A DNA stretch of 64,000 nucleotides from Paracoccaceae bacterium (GCA_021296235.1 JAGWAS010000001.1:186001-250000); one strand, 5' to 3'. Counted from the stretch's first letter, positions 1 to 11,824 are shown. Notes: a model not told the origin generated them from the sequence alone. Numbers and translations: made by a program.

Positions 1-2
1 TG

Positions 3-104
3 CACCCCGACATGAATGACGGCGACAGAAGCGATGAAGACAGGCTGAAGGAAGTGGTTTGGGCTTGGGACCAAATCAAGGCCAGCAGCAACATTGAACC
101 TTAG
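3..104 (+). CDS. J-domain (DnaJ-like) protein, 3' end only, truncated by window edge
   Basis: Frame 3 reads HPDMNDGDRSDEDRLKEVVWAWDQIKASSNIEP*, with the HPD motif and the following J-domain helix. Confidence 0.7.
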   Translation, partial: HPDMNDGDRSDEDRLKEVVWAWDQIKASSNIEP

Positions 105-266
105 GTGGCGTCTTGGTCCCGAACGGGCCGGAATGGTTGGCCACGGGTCGCCAAAAGCGCAAGTAAAGAGGGATCACGGGCGATTGCCCGTCATTTGTCC
201 TTGGGAAGACAGTATCGGCTGTCAAGGAATGGATTCACTTGGAATTCCTGATTTCCGACCAGAAAA

Positions 267-752
267 ATGAAGAAGACGGTTATGCCAAATAATGCACATT
301 CTGAAAGAGGCGGCAGCAGGACAGAATTCGCCATCCGCCGGATTTGCAACGGGGACGAGGAAGCAGTTGCGGACCTCTGGCGCCTGTGCGGATTGGTGCG
401 GCCCTGGAATGATCCGCTGAATGATATAGGAAGCGCGCGCATCAATGCCTCCTCAGAAATTTTCGTGGCCGTTACCGGGGATACCGGTATTGTCGCAGGC
501 AGCGTGATGGCCGGATATGATGGCCATCGGGGCTGGGTCTACTATGTTGCGGTTGCGCCAGAGCACCGAGGACAGCGTTTGGGCAAACGACTGATGCGAC
601 ATGCTGAAACTTGGCTCCGGAAACTCGGCGCCCACAAGATCATGTTGATGATCCGCGAGAATAACGTGGAAGTGCGCCAGTTCTACGAAGGGCTCGGCTA
701 CGAAATCGAGAAGCGTATGGTCATGAGCTGTTGGAAGGACCGAAAAAAGTAA
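267..752 (+). CDS. GNAT family N-acetyltransferase
   Basis: 161 aa ORF with GNAT acetyl-CoA motif VAVAPEHRGQRLGKRLMRHAETWLRKLGAHKIMLMIRENNVEVRQFYEGLGYE. Confidence 0.85.
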   Translation: MKKTVMPNNAHSERGGSRTEFAIRRICNGDEEAVADLWRLCGLVRPWNDPLNDIGSARINASSEIFVAVTGDTGIVAGSVMAGYDGHRGWVYYVAVAPEHRGQRLGKRLMRHAETWLRKLGAHKIMLMIRENNVEVRQFYEGLGYEIEKRMVMSCWKDRKK

Positions 753-1446
753 ACAGTGGCGGGCAATAACCGACGGAATGAAAGAGTTCCGAGCAGTTGC
801 GCACCTGCGCAACAAATTTCAATTCGAGTAATCAAATCGTTGCTTCCGGCACATGCAGTTCCTTTCCAGGGACATCACGGAGATGCCCGTGAATTCTGGC
901 GTGCACGGCCTCAGAGAAACCGCCAGATTCCGGCTTCAGTTTGAATTCCTGAATTCCGGCCAGAATACAGCCATCCGGTCAAAACTCGCCTTAGTTGAGC
1001 AGCGAGGCTACAAAAAACAGGGGCTGGATGATGGAGTGAAGGTTGCCAGACCGCATTCCTTGCTCATGAATACGGGGTTTCAGGCGAAATGACTGAGTCT
1101 CGTATGACAGGAAGAGTGGAATGGAGTATATGGATGTTATACATGGTGGTTGAGCCGCGTTTCCTGTGGAAAACTCCGCTGTTACCGAGCCGCTTCCTCT
1201 TCTCCATTCTTCGTCCGGGATCGTCGTCGCCAAGTGGGTGTTGCTGTCCTTGACCAACCTGAATTACCGCAACCCCGGCAATCGGGTCCGGCACCGGCAG
1301 CGAATTGCACAGCCGAAAAACCGGATGGAACATGCGGGGTTCTGGATGCCAAGAGTCCACTGCCTGCCAAAGTTCGTTCGAACTTGCGCCGTTCTGTGAA
1401 TTGCTGCACTAAGCGAATCTTCAATTAATGCAACACTGCGCACCGG

Positions 1447-2478
1447 ATGCTCGGCATGGATGGATCAAGTCTGAATTTGATTGCGGAACCCACCAAGCGA
1501 TTGCTGGTTCGGGAAACATTTGGCATCAGCACCGACCTTGAAGTGATGGCATTCGAGGAACCATCGGATCGCGTTCCGGAAATTGACCCAACCTACAAAT
1601 TCGATCCGGACACCACTCTCGCCATCCTGGCCGGATTCTCGCACAACAGGCGGGTGATGATTCAGGGCTATCACGGCACAGGCAAGTCGACCCACATAGA
1701 ACAGGTTGCGGCCCGGTTGAATTGGCCCTGTGTACGGGTCAATTTGGACAGCCACATCTCGCGCATCGACTTGATTGGAAAGGATGCCATCAAGTTGCGC
1801 GACGGGAAGCAGGTAACCGAATTTCAAGAAGGGATCCTGCCGTGGTCGCTCAGAAATCGGGTTGCTCTTGTCTTCGATGAATATGATGCCGGGCGGGCAG
1901 ATGTTATGTTCGTCATCCAGCGGGTTCTTGAGACCGAGGGCCGACTGACTCTCCTCGACCAGAACGAGATCATAGTGCCGCACAAGCACTTCCGCATATT
2001 CTCCACCACCAACACCGTCGGCCTCGGCGACACCACCGGCCTTTACCACGGAACTCAGCAGATAAACCAAGGTCAAATGGATCGCTGGTCACTCATCGCC
2101 ACGCTCAACTACCTCTCCCATGACGCAGAAACGCAGATTGTCCTGTCGAAGGCACCAAACTACAACACCAAGCATGGCAGGGAGACGGTCGGGTCAATGG
2201 TTACTGTTGCGGGTCTCACAAGATCAGCTTTCATGAATGGCGACCTGTCCACGGTCATGAGCCCTCGAACCGTTATAGCGTGGGCGCAGAATGCTGAGAT
2301 ATTCCGCAACCTGGGATTTGCATTCCGCGTCAGCTTCTTGAACAAGTGCGACGAACTTGAACGCGCAACTGTCGCCGAATTCTATCAAAGATGCTTTGGC
2401 GAGGAATTGCCTGAAGCATCTTGGACAGCCGGAACAATTGACGGCTTTCCGACCGCTCGGGGGGCCGTCGGCAAGTAG
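1447..2478 (+). CDS. cobS: Cobaltochelatase CobS subunit (AAA+ ATPase)
   Basis: 343 aa; Walker [41 protein letters not shown], Walker [13 protein letters not shown]; followed directly by cobT. Confidence 0.93.
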   Translation: MLGMDGSSLNLIAEPTKRLLVRETFGISTDLEVMAFEEPSDRVPEIDPTYKFDPDTTLAILAGFSHNRRVMIQGYHGTGKSTHIEQVAARLNWPCVRVNLDSHISRIDLIGKDAIKLRDGKQVTEFQEGILPWSLRNRVALVFDEYDAGRADVMFVIQRVLETEGRLTLLDQNEIIVPHKHFRIFSTTNTVGLGDTTGLYHGTQQINQGQMDRWSLIATLNYLSHDAETQIVLSKAPNYNTKHGRETVGSMVTVAGLTRSAFMNGDLSTVMSPRTVIAWAQNAEIFRNLGFAFRVSFLNKCDELERATVAEFYQRCFGEELPEASWTAGTIDGFPTARGAVGK

Positions 2479-2490
2479 GCGCCGGGACGT

Positions 2491-4374
2491 TTGGCCGTGC
2501 CAGAATTTGATTCCGAAGATATTGCCGCTTTCAAGAAGGCACTGGCGGAAACCGCGCGATCAATTGCCGAGGACAGCGAGTTATCGGTTCGCTACTCTGC
2601 CGACCCGCCCGGCATCACCGACGATGTAATCCGACTTCCGTTTCTTGGACCACGCACAACAACAGCGGATCTTGCGGTAGCAAGGGGCGTCGCCGACAGC
2701 TTGGCACTGCGCAGAAAATTGCACGACCCTTCCACCCATACAAAATACCTGCCGGTCGGCGAAACTGCGCGTGAAATGTACGAATCACTGGAAACTGCGC
2801 GCTGCGAGGCAGTGGGTGCGGTCCGGATGCCCGGTTCAGCGGCGAACATTGATGCAAAGATTGCCCAAGAGGCAAAGCTTAAGGGTTATCGGGACCAGAC
2901 AGCAATCGGTGAAGCTTCGCTCGCAGATGCACTTGCCTATGCCATTCGCCAGCTTGCAACCGGTCGGGAACTGCCTGCTGTGCCAAAGCGCATTTATGAG
3001 CTTTTTGAGAACGACCTGAATGAGAAAGCATCATCGACGCTGGAATCCTTGGATCAAGCGCTTTCAGATCAGATCGAATTTGCTCGATTTGCGCGTCAAT
3101 TGATCAGTGACCTTGGCTATGCCGAGCAACTAGGGGACGATCCGGATGAATATTCCGATCCGGATGACCAACCGGATGGTGACGAAACCGAAGACGACCG
3201 GCCTGACAGCGAATCTAGCGAATCCTCAGACAGCGATGAAGACCGTCAGGCCGACGACAGCATGTTCGAGGATTCCGAACAAAATGATCAACAATTGGTC
3301 GAGGGCGACCCGGAGGATGTAACCTCATCCGAGGAATTGGAGGATCCGGATTCCGATCGACCACCTGAATTTCTTCCCGACAGGCATTCCGATGCCGATC
3401 CCAACTATTCTGTCTTCACAACCGAATTCGACGAGGAAACACGGGCAGAAGAATTGGCGGAACCAACCGAATTGGAGCGACTTCGCGGAAATCTTGACCA
3501 GCAGTTGGAACCCTTCAAGGGAGCTGTCGGTCGTTTGGCCAACAAACTGCAGAGGCGACTTCTGGCACAGCAGAACCGCTACTGGGAATTCGATCAGGAG
3601 GAAGGGTTGCTGGATTCCGGGCGATTGGCCAGAGTGATCGCGAACCCAACCACACCTCTTTCCTTCAAGGTCGAAAAAGACATGAAGTTTCGGGATACCG
3701 TTGTGTCGTTGCTGCTGGACAATTCAGGCTCCATGCGCGGTCGACCGATCTCAATTGCCGCTGTCAGCGCCGACATACTGGCGCGAACACTGGAACGGTG
3801 CCAAGTGAAAGTCGAGATTCTTGGTTTCACGACGCGAGCATGGAAGGGCGGAGACAGCCGCGGCAAGTGGGTTGCCGCCGGCAGGACTCCCACCCCAGGC
3901 CGCCTGAACGATTTGCGCCACATCATTTACAAGAATGCCGACACTCCCTGGCGGCGATCCCGCAACAATCTTGGCTTGATGATGAAAGAAGGGCTCCTGA
4001 AGGAGAACATTGACGGTGAGGCACTGGAATGGGCACATCGGCGCTTGGCGGCGCGCTTTGAATCCCGAAAGATCCTCATGGTCATTTCCGATGGTGCTCC
4101 GGTCGACGATTCAACTCTAAGTGTGAATTCGTCGAACTACCTTGAAAAGCACCTGCGCGATGTAATTGCCATGATCGGAAGGCGGCGTGCTGTTGAATTG
4201 ATCGCTATCGGCATCGGGCACGATGTAACGACATATTACCAGCGCGCCGTAACGATCGCCGATGTCGAACAGCTTGCCGGAGCCATGACCGAGCAGCTTG
4301 CGGAGCTGTTTGAGGTCGGATTGCGGACACGCGAAACCCGCAGCCGGGAATCGGCACAAACAACAATGTACTGA
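2491..4374 (+). CDS. cobT: Cobaltochelatase CobT subunit (VWA domain)
   Basis: 627 aa with TTG start; central Asp/Glu-rich linker; [22 protein letters not shown]; adjacent to cobS. Confidence 0.93.
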   Translation: MAVPEFDSEDIAAFKKALAETARSIAEDSELSVRYSADPPGITDDVIRLPFLGPRTTTADLAVARGVADSLALRRKLHDPSTHTKYLPVGETAREMYESLETARCEAVGAVRMPGSAANIDAKIAQEAKLKGYRDQTAIGEASLADALAYAIRQLATGRELPAVPKRIYELFENDLNEKASSTLESLDQALSDQIEFARFARQLISDLGYAEQLGDDPDEYSDPDDQPDGDETEDDRPDSESSESSDSDEDRQADDSMFEDSEQNDQQLVEGDPEDVTSSEELEDPDSDRPPEFLPDRHSDADPNYSVFTTEFDEETRAEELAEPTELERLRGNLDQQLEPFKGAVGRLANKLQRRLLAQQNRYWEFDQEEGLLDSGRLARVIANPTTPLSFKVEKDMKFRDTVVSLLLDNSGSMRGRPISIAAVSADILARTLERCQVKVEILGFTTRAWKGGDSRGKWVAAGRTPTPGRLNDLRHIIYKNADTPWRRSRNNLGLMMKEGLLKENIDGEALEWAHRRLAARFESRKILMVISDGAPVDDSTLSVNSSNYLEKHLRDVIAMIGRRRAVELIAIGIGHDVTTYYQRAVTIADVEQLAGAMTEQLAELFEVGLRTRETRSRESAQTTMY

Positions 4375-6171
4375 ATGCAGAATCCTGTGCAAACCTCCAT
4401 CGGGAACCACTCGGCGGCAAGGATCGCAGCAATAAGGGATCGCATGGCCCGAGCGGGTTTGTCCGGATTCCTTGTGCCGCGTGTGAACGCACATCGCGGC
4501 GAGTGGGTTCCCCAATGCGACGACAGGCTCAATTGGCTCACTGGATTTACCGGATCCATGGGCCTCTGTGTCGTCGCGACCGAACACGCCGCGCTGTTCG
4601 TGGACGGACGATATACCGTGCAGGCCAAGCAACAAGCCGACGGCACGATCTTCGAGATACTGGAATTCAATCAGGCCGGAATCACCTCATGGATTACGAA
4701 CACAGTCGAAAATGACTGCCAGATTGGTTTCGATCCCTGGCTGCACACCAAGTTCGAGATTGAAAGACAACAGAAGGGACTCTCCTCCGCAGCCATAACA
4801 CTGCGGCGTACCGAGAATCCCATTGATGCCATCTGGTCGGACCGTCCTGATCCGCCCCGACCCGAAGTCTGCGGATACCCGGACTCCCACGCCGGGGAAT
4901 CCAGCACCTCAAAGCGACAGAGGATGGCGGAGCAGATTCGTTTGGCCGGAGCCGATGCAGCAGTCCTCACCTTGCCTGACAGCATTGCCTGGCTTCTGAA
5001 CATCCGCAGTTCCGACTTGCCGAATTCACCGGTTGCACTTGCCTTTGCCGTATTGACCACTGAAGGCAAGGTTACACTTTACTTGGATCTACCCCGCAAA
5101 TTTTCGACGGATGCCAAGACCGGACCGGATATCCGCCCAAAAGCCGACTTCATCAGGGGCCTTGCCGAAACCGGAAATACCGTCCTTGTTGATCCGAAGA
5201 CCGCTCCCCTGCTTGTGCTCGACCGTCTGCAGGAACTCGGTCGCTCGGTAATTGAAGGGGCCGATCCCTGCATCCTCGCCAAGGCCATAAAGAACCAGAC
5301 TGAAATCGCATCTACCAAGGTTGCGCACAGGCGCGACGGTGCTGCGCTTGCTGAGTTTCTTGCATGGTTGGACAGTCGGGACCCGTCCGAGAAGGTAACC
5401 GAGATGGATATTGTCGAAGCTGTCGATGGATTTCGACGGAAAACCGGATACTTGCGAAGTCCGAGCTTCAGCACGATTGCCGCCTCCGGGCCCAATGCCG
5501 CCATCGTTCACTACAGTGTGTCGCCAGCGAGCAACCGGACTCTTTCCCAAGGGGAGTTGCTGCTGGTCGATTCCGGTGGCCAGTACCTTGACGGCACCAC
5601 CGACGTAACCCGGACAATTGCCATCGGCGATCCCTCCCGGGAATTTCAAACCTGCTTCACCAGGGTGCTGAAAGGGTTGATTGCGGTTGCCCGCGCCCGA
5701 TGGCCGAGAGGTCGTGCAGGTCATCATCTTGATGCCATCGCACGCTACCATCTTTGGCTGGCCGGCCAGGATTTCGACCACGGAACCGGGCATGGGGTGG
5801 GACACTACATGAATGTCCACGAGGGGCCACAGGCAATAGGACCGAATTCAGGGAGCGAAATCCTGCCCGGCATGATTCTCTCGATTGAGCCCGGCTACTA
5901 TCGAGAGGAGGAATTCGGAATCAGAATAGAGAACCTTGCCGTGGTGGCACAGGTGCCTCCAGCCGATGTTGACAACAACCGCAGCATGCTTGAGTTCCAC
6001 AATCTCACTTGGGCTCCAATCGACCGAAGGCTGATTCTGGTCGACATGCTGACAATCGAAGAGCGGCAGTGGATCGACCAATACCATCGCAGGGTGCTGG
6101 ACGAAATCAAGGACTGTTGCTCGGAAACAACTGCCGTCTGGCTGCAGAAAGTTTGCGCGCAACTCGTTTGA
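4375..6171 (+). CDS. pepP: Xaa-Pro aminopeptidase (M24B)
   Basis: 598 aa; LVDSGGQYLDGTTDVTRT and HGTGHGVGHYMNVHEGP metal-site motifs; starts immediately after the cobT stop. Confidence 0.88.
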   Translation: MQNPVQTSIGNHSAARIAAIRDRMARAGLSGFLVPRVNAHRGEWVPQCDDRLNWLTGFTGSMGLCVVATEHAALFVDGRYTVQAKQQADGTIFEILEFNQAGITSWITNTVENDCQIGFDPWLHTKFEIERQQKGLSSAAITLRRTENPIDAIWSDRPDPPRPEVCGYPDSHAGESSTSKRQRMAEQIRLAGADAAVLTLPDSIAWLLNIRSSDLPNSPVALAFAVLTTEGKVTLYLDLPRKFSTDAKTGPDIRPKADFIRGLAETGNTVLVDPKTAPLLVLDRLQELGRSVIEGADPCILAKAIKNQTEIASTKVAHRRDGAALAEFLAWLDSRDPSEKVTEMDIVEAVDGFRRKTGYLRSPSFSTIAASGPNAAIVHYSVSPASNRTLSQGELLLVDSGGQYLDGTTDVTRTIAIGDPSREFQTCFTRVLKGLIAVARARWPRGRAGHHLDAIARYHLWLAGQDFDHGTGHGVGHYMNVHEGPQAIGPNSGSEILPGMILSIEPGYYREEEFGIRIENLAVVAQVPPADVDNNRSMLEFHNLTWAPIDRRLILVDMLTIEERQWIDQYHRRVLDEIKDCCSETTAVWLQKVCAQLV

Positions 6172-6195
6172 GCGGGTGCAACCGGCACGCCCCGC

Positions 6196-7848
6196 CTACA
6201 CTCCCGTTAGCAAGGCTGCTGCCGCTGCCCGAGCCGCCTCGGTGATGCTCTCTCCTGCAAGCATTCTTGCGATTTCGTCAATCCTAGCCATTTCATCCAA
6301 CTTCACCGCTCGCGTTTGCGACCCTCCCTCCCCCGACAGTTTTTCGACTCGCCAATGATGATGTCCCATGGCTGCCACCTGTGGGGAGTGCGTAACAACA
6401 AGAACCTGCGAACCCGTCGCCAGTGATCTGAGCCTGCGGCCCACTGCATCCGCAGTGGCTCCACCAACTCCCCGATCGATTTCGTCAAAGACTGCACATT
6501 TGCTGTCTGCACCCGACATCAAACAGACCTTCAGCGCCAGCATGAAGCGAGAGAGTTCTCCACCTGACGCAATTGCGCTGATCGGACCGGGCGGCATCAA
6601 CGGATTGGTCGACACCGTGAAGCCAACACGGCTCCCACCTTCCGAGCCATGTTCCTCTTCGGTTAACCCGGCTTCAAAGCGGGTGTGCCCAAGCTTAAGC
6701 GGAGCCATCTCTTTTGCCATCGCAGCATTCAAGCGCTTGGCGGCTTCCAACCGGTCGGCCAACAATTGACCCGCTATCTGCACATATTGGCGACGCTTCT
6801 CCAAAACAGTGTCCTTCAAGCGTCCCATTTCTTCTTTCAGCCTGTCAAAATCCTCAATCTCACCGCTGAACTTTCGGGCGACCTCCTCAAGCTCATCCGG
6901 ACGGACCGAGTGCTTCCGGGCGAGCGAGCGGATCGCAAACAGCCGTTCCTCTATCTCCTCAATCTCCCTCGGATCCGAATCATGGTCGCGGCGGATCCCA
7001 TCAAGCAATCTCTGTGCCTCGGAAACTTCCAAAAGAGCCCGGTCCAAAGCGGAAACAACCTCACCGACCCTTTCCTGGTTGAGCCGGGAAGCGGACTCCA
7101 GCCAGCCGAGTGCATCATTGATTCTGCCATCCGCGCCATTTGCCCCCAGTGCGGCCTCCGCCTTGGTCAGATTTTCCTGGAAACGGGCGAACAATTTCAG
7201 CGCGGCGCGACGGCTGTCGAGGTCGGCATCCTCACCGGCCTTCGGATCAAGTTCCTCAAGCTCCCGTGCTGCGTGTTCCGAATATTCCCTTTCGCGATCG
7301 GCGGCTTCCAATTTCTCGCCCGCTTCCCGTTGCATTTCCCTTGCCAACTGCCATTCCCGCCAAGACCGCCGCACTTGCCGAACAAGACGATCATGTCCGG
7401 CGTACTGGTCAAGCAGCCGACGGTGATTCCCGGAACTCGACAATCCCTTGTCATCCGATTGGCCATGCACCTCAACAAGGGTTTCGCCCAATCTGCCCAA
7501 GGCATCGACCGTGCATCGACGGTCATTGACAAAACTGCTTGTCCGTCCTGAAGCTTGGAAAACCCGACGCAGAAACAGCTGTCCATCGCAAGGCACTTCC
7601 AATTCCTCAAGGACGGCTTGGTTGGCGCGGTTCGCGGAAACGTCGAAAACGGCAGAAACCTCGCCGGATTCCCCTTCGGCACCGGCAAGGTTCTGTTTCC
7701 CTTGACGGCCGAGGACGAATCCGAGCGAGTCCAGCAAAATGGACTTTCCGGCTCCGGTTTCACCGGTCAACACATTGAGCCCGGCGCCGAACTCCATGTC
7801 CAGCCGGCTGATCAGCAGAACGTTACGGACGGATAAGCTGCATAGCAT
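6196..7848 (-). CDS. recN: DNA repair protein RecN
   Basis: 550 aa; GLNVLTGETGAGKSILLDSLGFVLG and SGGELSRFMLALKV motifs. Confidence 0.95.
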   Translation of the reverse strand: MLCSLSVRNVLLISRLDMEFGAGLNVLTGETGAGKSILLDSLGFVLGRQGKQNLAGAEGESGEVSAVFDVSANRANQAVLEELEVPCDGQLFLRRVFQASGRTSSFVNDRRCTVDALGRLGETLVEVHGQSDDKGLSSSGNHRRLLDQYAGHDRLVRQVRRSWREWQLAREMQREAGEKLEAADREREYSEHAARELEELDPKAGEDADLDSRRAALKLFARFQENLTKAEAALGANGADGRINDALGWLESASRLNQERVGEVVSALDRALLEVSEAQRLLDGIRRDHDSDPREIEEIEERLFAIRSLARKHSVRPDELEEVARKFSGEIEDFDRLKEEMGRLKDTVLEKRRQYVQIAGQLLADRLEAAKRLNAAMAKEMAPLKLGHTRFEAGLTEEEHGSEGGSRVGFTVSTNPLMPPGPISAIASGGELSRFMLALKVCLMSGADSKCAVFDEIDRGVGGATADAVGRRLRSLATGSQVLVVTHSPQVAAMGHHHWRVEKLSGEGGSQTRAVKLDEMARIDEIARMLAGESITEAARAAAAALLTGV

Positions 7849-7871
7849 GGCCTCACCGCCCTACGGCGCAA

Positions 7872-8711
7872 CTACAGCCAATCACCTTTGATTGTCCTTC
7901 GATAGGTTTTCCTGAGAAGATTCTCATCGTCGTCGGGCGAAGGCGGCCGAAGATCCCGATTCACAAACAGCCCATACGAGTCTTCATACCACTCGCTTCC
8001 CCTGAAATTGTATCCAAGAATTGCAGCCGCTTCCCTCGCTTCATCCACGAGTCCAAGGGCCAGATAGGCTTCAACCTGCCGGTGAAGAGCCTCAGGAACG
8101 AACGACGTCGTACCGTATTCCGATACCACTGCCCGGAAACGGTTGAGGGCCGCGGTGAAGTTGCGGCGCTTGAGATAGTATCTTCCGACTTCCATTTCCT
8201 TGGCGGCCAAATGGTCAAGGACCAGATCCAACTTGAGTCGGGCAGAACTTGCGTAATCGCTGTCGCCGTAATCTTCGACAACCGATCGAAACTCCTGAAG
8301 AGCCCTGCGCGAGTTGCCACGATCGCGTCCCCTCCTGTCGAACAGTTCAAAATAGCTCATCGCGATCAGATATTGTGCGTATGCCGCCTCTTCGTCGCCG
8401 GGATAGGAAGTCAGGAACCGCTCTGCCGCCGCCCTGCTCTTCTCAAAATCCTGATCCTTGCCGTAGGAATACGCAGCCATAATCGTTCCGCGCTTTGCCC
8501 ACTCTGAATACGGATAAAGCCGCTCGATTTCCTCAAACAGTTCGGCTGCTTCCAACAGATCATTCGAATTGAGGTGTCCCTCTGCCTGGCGGTAGATCTG
8601 CTCCGGAGACAGCGACTCAATCCCCGGTTCGTCGCTCGTGCTGCAACCTGAAAACAGAATCGGAAATGCAAGAAACGCCAGCAAAAGGCGAACAGTGATG
8701 CTAAATTTCAT
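7872..8711 (-). CDS. bamD: Outer membrane assembly lipoprotein BamD (ComL)
   Basis: 279 aa; lipobox LFSGCST; TPR pattern SPEQIYRQAEGHLNSNDLLEAAELFEEIERLYPYSEWAKR. Confidence 0.92.
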   Translation of the reverse strand: MKFSITVRLLLAFLAFPILFSGCSTSDEPGIESLSPEQIYRQAEGHLNSNDLLEAAELFEEIERLYPYSEWAKRGTIMAAYSYGKDQDFEKSRAAAERFLTSYPGDEEAAYAQYLIAMSYFELFDRRGRDRGNSRRALQEFRSVVEDYGDSDYASSARLKLDLVLDHLAAKEMEVGRYYLKRRNFTAALNRFRAVVSEYGTTSFVPEALHRQVEAYLALGLVDEAREAAAILGYNFRGSEWYEDSYGLFVNRDLRPPSPDDDENLLRKTYRRTIKGDWL

Positions 8712-8823
8712 AATACCTTCATGACTTGGAGCCGCTGGCCCAATTGGGAAACCGCGGTTGATTGCCTGGCGGCCATTCTAGCCGCAGGGATCGGTGGTTC
8801 AATACCGGACTTTGTTTGTGAAT

Positions 8824-9744
8824 TCAGTGCACCACCGGAACATCCGAAGAATCGGCACCTACACCGGGCAGGCTTGAAGCAATACTTGCATCCGCCACGA
8901 TTATTTCGAAAGCATCCGGATCGGAGAAGAGCTTTTTCAGAAGGGCATTGGTCAGCGCATGGCCGGATTTGAAGCCCGTGAATTTGCCGATGAACGGGCA
9001 ACCGGCCAATGCAAGATCACCTACCGCATCAAGCATTTTGTGCCGAACGCACTCATCAACATGACGGGACCGGCCAAGATACCTGTTGTGCACATCGTCG
9101 GCGACAAGAACGTTGCATTCGAGGTCGCCGCCAAGACCGAAGCCCTGTTCCCTCATTTCATTGACCTGCGACCAGAGACAAAATGTCCTGCTGTCCACCA
9201 ACCGCCTCACAATTGCTCCGTTCGCCAAATTCTCAACCCGTCTCTGTTTGCCGATGGGCCGGGGGAACGAGATGTGAAACTCCATCTCACTGAATTTTGA
9301 CGGCTCAATGGAAGCATGGCTCCCCTCGGCCCACACGGAGATTTTCTTTCTTATCCTCATGACACTGACCGGCCGGTCAAGAACAGAAACCCCAACCCTC
9401 AGCAATTCCGTTGCGAACGGAAGAGCACTGCCATCCATGATCGGGGGCTCCGGCCCGTCCAGTTCAATCAATGCGTTGTGGATGCCGCATGCAGCAAGCC
9501 CCGCCATGACATGCTCCACGGTCATGACAGTTACCCCAGGTCGATTTTTAATCGTTGTGCATAACGAGGACGAAGCCACGCCATCAAAATGCGCGTCAAC
9601 GACATTATCCTTGTCCCGGACATCGGTTCGGATGAACTTGACACCTTCATCCGCTGTTGCAGGGTGAATGTCCATGGTTACAGACTCACCGGTGTGCAAT
9701 CCGATACCCGAAAATTGCACGCTTGAATTTATGGTTGTTTGCAC
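8824..9744 (-). CDS. lpxC: UDP-3-O-acyl-N-acetylglucosamine deacetylase
   Basis: 306 aa; GIGLHTGESVTMDIHPA, TVEHVMAGLAACGIHNALIELDGPEPPIMDGS, HKMLDAVGDLALAG. Confidence 0.95.
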   Translation of the reverse strand: MQTTINSSVQFSGIGLHTGESVTMDIHPATADEGVKFIRTDVRDKDNVVDAHFDGVASSSLCTTIKNRPGVTVMTVEHVMAGLAACGIHNALIELDGPEPPIMDGSALPFATELLRVGVSVLDRPVSVMRIRKKISVWAEGSHASIEPSKFSEMEFHISFPRPIGKQRRVENLANGAIVRRLVDSRTFCLWSQVNEMREQGFGLGGDLECNVLVADDVHNRYLGRSRHVDECVRHKMLDAVGDLALAGCPFIGKFTGFKSGHALTNALLKKLFSDPDAFEIIVADASIASSLPGVGADSSDVPVVH

Positions 9745-9817
9745 TGTTGTCGACTCTGCTCAGTCATCGCAATCACCTTATCCTAGCGCTTGGTTGAATC
9801 GTAAGAAAATCAATGAT

Positions 9818-9834
9818 TGAAACACTTTGTTTCA
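9818..9834. repeat. Inverted repeat TGAAACA-CTT-TGTTTCA in the ftsZ-lpxC gap
   Basis: Perfect 7-bp arms with 3-nt centre read directly, about 75 bp upstream of the lpxC start. Confidence 0.6.
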
Positions 9835-9846
9835 GAACGCTTCAAC

Positions 9847-9870
9847 TGATCGGAGGGGCCACCCCGATCA
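9847..9870. repeat. Inverted repeat TGATCGG-N10-CCGATCA in the ftsZ-lpxC gap
   Basis: Perfect 7-bp arms read directly, 12 bp from the preceding inverted repeat. Confidence 0.5.
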
Positions 9871-10111
9871 TGAACCCGCCAAAATCAACGGCCCTGAGCA
9901 CCATCCATCGATTTCTGCAGTCAGAATCCAAATCCGGACTCGTCTTTCACAATCCTGCGGCAACAAAAATCCGCTGCAACGGCATGCAACCGTAACTCCA
10001 GCCAACAGGAAAACAATCCGAAAGCTCCCGATTCGCACCGGGAACTTCCGAGCGTTGCCACGCAGACGACAGGGCAAACCGATAGGGTCTATCGGAGCCG
10101 GGGATTTGCAG

Positions 10112-11638
10112 TCAGTTGGCCTGCCGACGTATGAATGCGGGAATGTGGCGTTGTTCTTCGTCACTGCCTAGCGAATCAGCCATCCGATCGACGGTCAACT
10201 TGGGCTCGGTTTGCTGACTGACTTCCGGCTTTGGGGTTGTGGCATTCGTCATTCGACCCAATACGGACCTCAACAACCTTCGCTCCTGCTGTTTCTCGGG
10301 AGCGACACTCCCATCGACCGCACCGTCATCCATCTGCGACATATCAACTTCTTGCATGCCCGACGACGGAACCGATACCCGCGGAACAACATACTGATGC
10401 CGACGCACTTCCCCGGAACTGCCTTCGACCGAGGACTCACTTTCGTCCGTCATCGCCAACTGACTCATCGTGTCTTCGGCGACCATGGGCGTGGCGTGAT
10501 GCCTGCCATCCTCAAAATCCTGCGGCCACGACGCGGGCTCAAATCTAGTTCCGGGATCAGGGTCGGCGAATTGCAGTTCAAAATCATCTGTTTCCGTTTC
10601 TGAAGCCTCCGGAACAATTTCAGGTTCACTGACTGCAGCAGGCAGAGACGAATGTTCGTCAGATGGTCCCAAACCGGTGGCAATCAGCGTAACCTTGATA
10701 ATGTTGTCAAATTCAGGATCCAGAACCGAACCGACAATGATCTTTGCCCTTTCGTTGATGTTCTCCCGAATTGTTTCGGTCGCGTCCTGGAGATCCAACA
10801 ATGTCATGTCATTGCCGCCGATCACATTGATAAGGACACCGGTAGCATCAGCAAGTTTCACATCCTCAAGCAACTGATTGTCCATTGCATTGGTGGCAGC
10901 CACCCTCGCACGCTTTTCGCCCTCTGCTTCACCGGTACCCATGATTGCGGTACCTTCCATGCTGAGGATCGCCTTAACGTCCGCAAAGTCCAAATTGATC
11001 AAACCTGGGTTGATCATTAGATCGGTTATGCTTCTGATGCCCCTGTAGAGAACCTGATTGGCTCTCTGGAATATCTCACCAATCGGTGTGGAATCATTGG
11101 TAACTTTGAAGAGATTCTGATTTGGCAGCACCACCAGTGTATGAACTTTGTGCCTCAGTTCCTCAACACCTTGAACTGCAACCCGAATCCTATTGTCACC
11201 TTCAAAATGAAAGGGTTTTGTTACAACCCCAACTGTGAGAATTCCCATGTCCTTGGCCAATTCCGCCACAACGGGTGCGGCCCCCGTACCGGTACCACCG
11301 CCCATGCCTGCGGTAACGAAACACATGTGAGCACCTTCAAGCTGCTCCGCTATCTCGTCTTTTGCCTCCTCAGCGGAATCCCTGCCGACCTCCGGATTTG
11401 CACCGGCCCCAAGCCCCTTGGTTGTATTGATTCCCAACTGAACCCGTCTTGCGATTCCCGACTGTTCCAAGGATTGGGCATCAGTATTGGCAACGACGAA
11501 TTCGACGCCGCTCAACCCTTCCTTCTGCATCTTCGAAACCGCGTTACATCCTCCACCACCGACTCCAAATACAAGAATCTTGGGAGTCAAACTGCTTGCC
11601 TCTGGCATGCGAATCGTATTCAACATGTTATATTCCAC
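10112..11638 (-). CDS. ftsZ: Cell division protein FtsZ
   Basis: 508 aa; tubulin signature [28 protein letters not shown]; long C-terminal linker with terminal [10 protein letters not shown]. Confidence 0.97.
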   Translation of the reverse strand: MEYNMLNTIRMPEASSLTPKILVFGVGGGGCNAVSKMQKEGLSGVEFVVANTDAQSLEQSGIARRVQLGINTTKGLGAGANPEVGRDSAEEAKDEIAEQLEGAHMCFVTAGMGGGTGTGAAPVVAELAKDMGILTVGVVTKPFHFEGDNRIRVAVQGVEELRHKVHTLVVLPNQNLFKVTNDSTPIGEIFQRANQVLYRGIRSITDLMINPGLINLDFADVKAILSMEGTAIMGTGEAEGEKRARVAATNAMDNQLLEDVKLADATGVLINVIGGNDMTLLDLQDATETIRENINERAKIIVGSVLDPEFDNIIKVTLIATGLGPSDEHSSLPAAVSEPEIVPEASETETDDFELQFADPDPGTRFEPASWPQDFEDGRHHATPMVAEDTMSQLAMTDESESSVEGSSGEVRRHQYVVPRVSVPSSGMQEVDMSQMDDGAVDGSVAPEKQQERRLLRSVLGRMTNATTPKPEVSQQTEPKLTVDRMADSLGSDEEQRHIPAFIRRQAN

Positions 11639-11824
11639 TGCTCACTGCTACAGACTTTCGTTCGTTTTTGTTTTTGTCTGTGAAGACATATTAGACAATC
11701 CTGGAAGCCTTGTCATCAAGAAAATTCCCTCCCCGAAGCAAGCAACATTCTGACTTTTCCGCATCCGCTGACGCAGGCACTTCAGTTGCGCGTGCCGACG
11801 AGCCAGGCGCGTTCATCCATTCGG

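Noticed and set aside
3130-3420. Highly acidic repeat-like stretch in cobT as a repeat element
   Set aside because: Asp/Glu-rich linkers are normal in CobT; the reading frame is intact.
6685-7551. Long plus-strand ORF (288 aa) opposite recN
   Set aside because: Antisense to a confidently identified recN; the translation resembles no known protein and is explained by recN codon composition.
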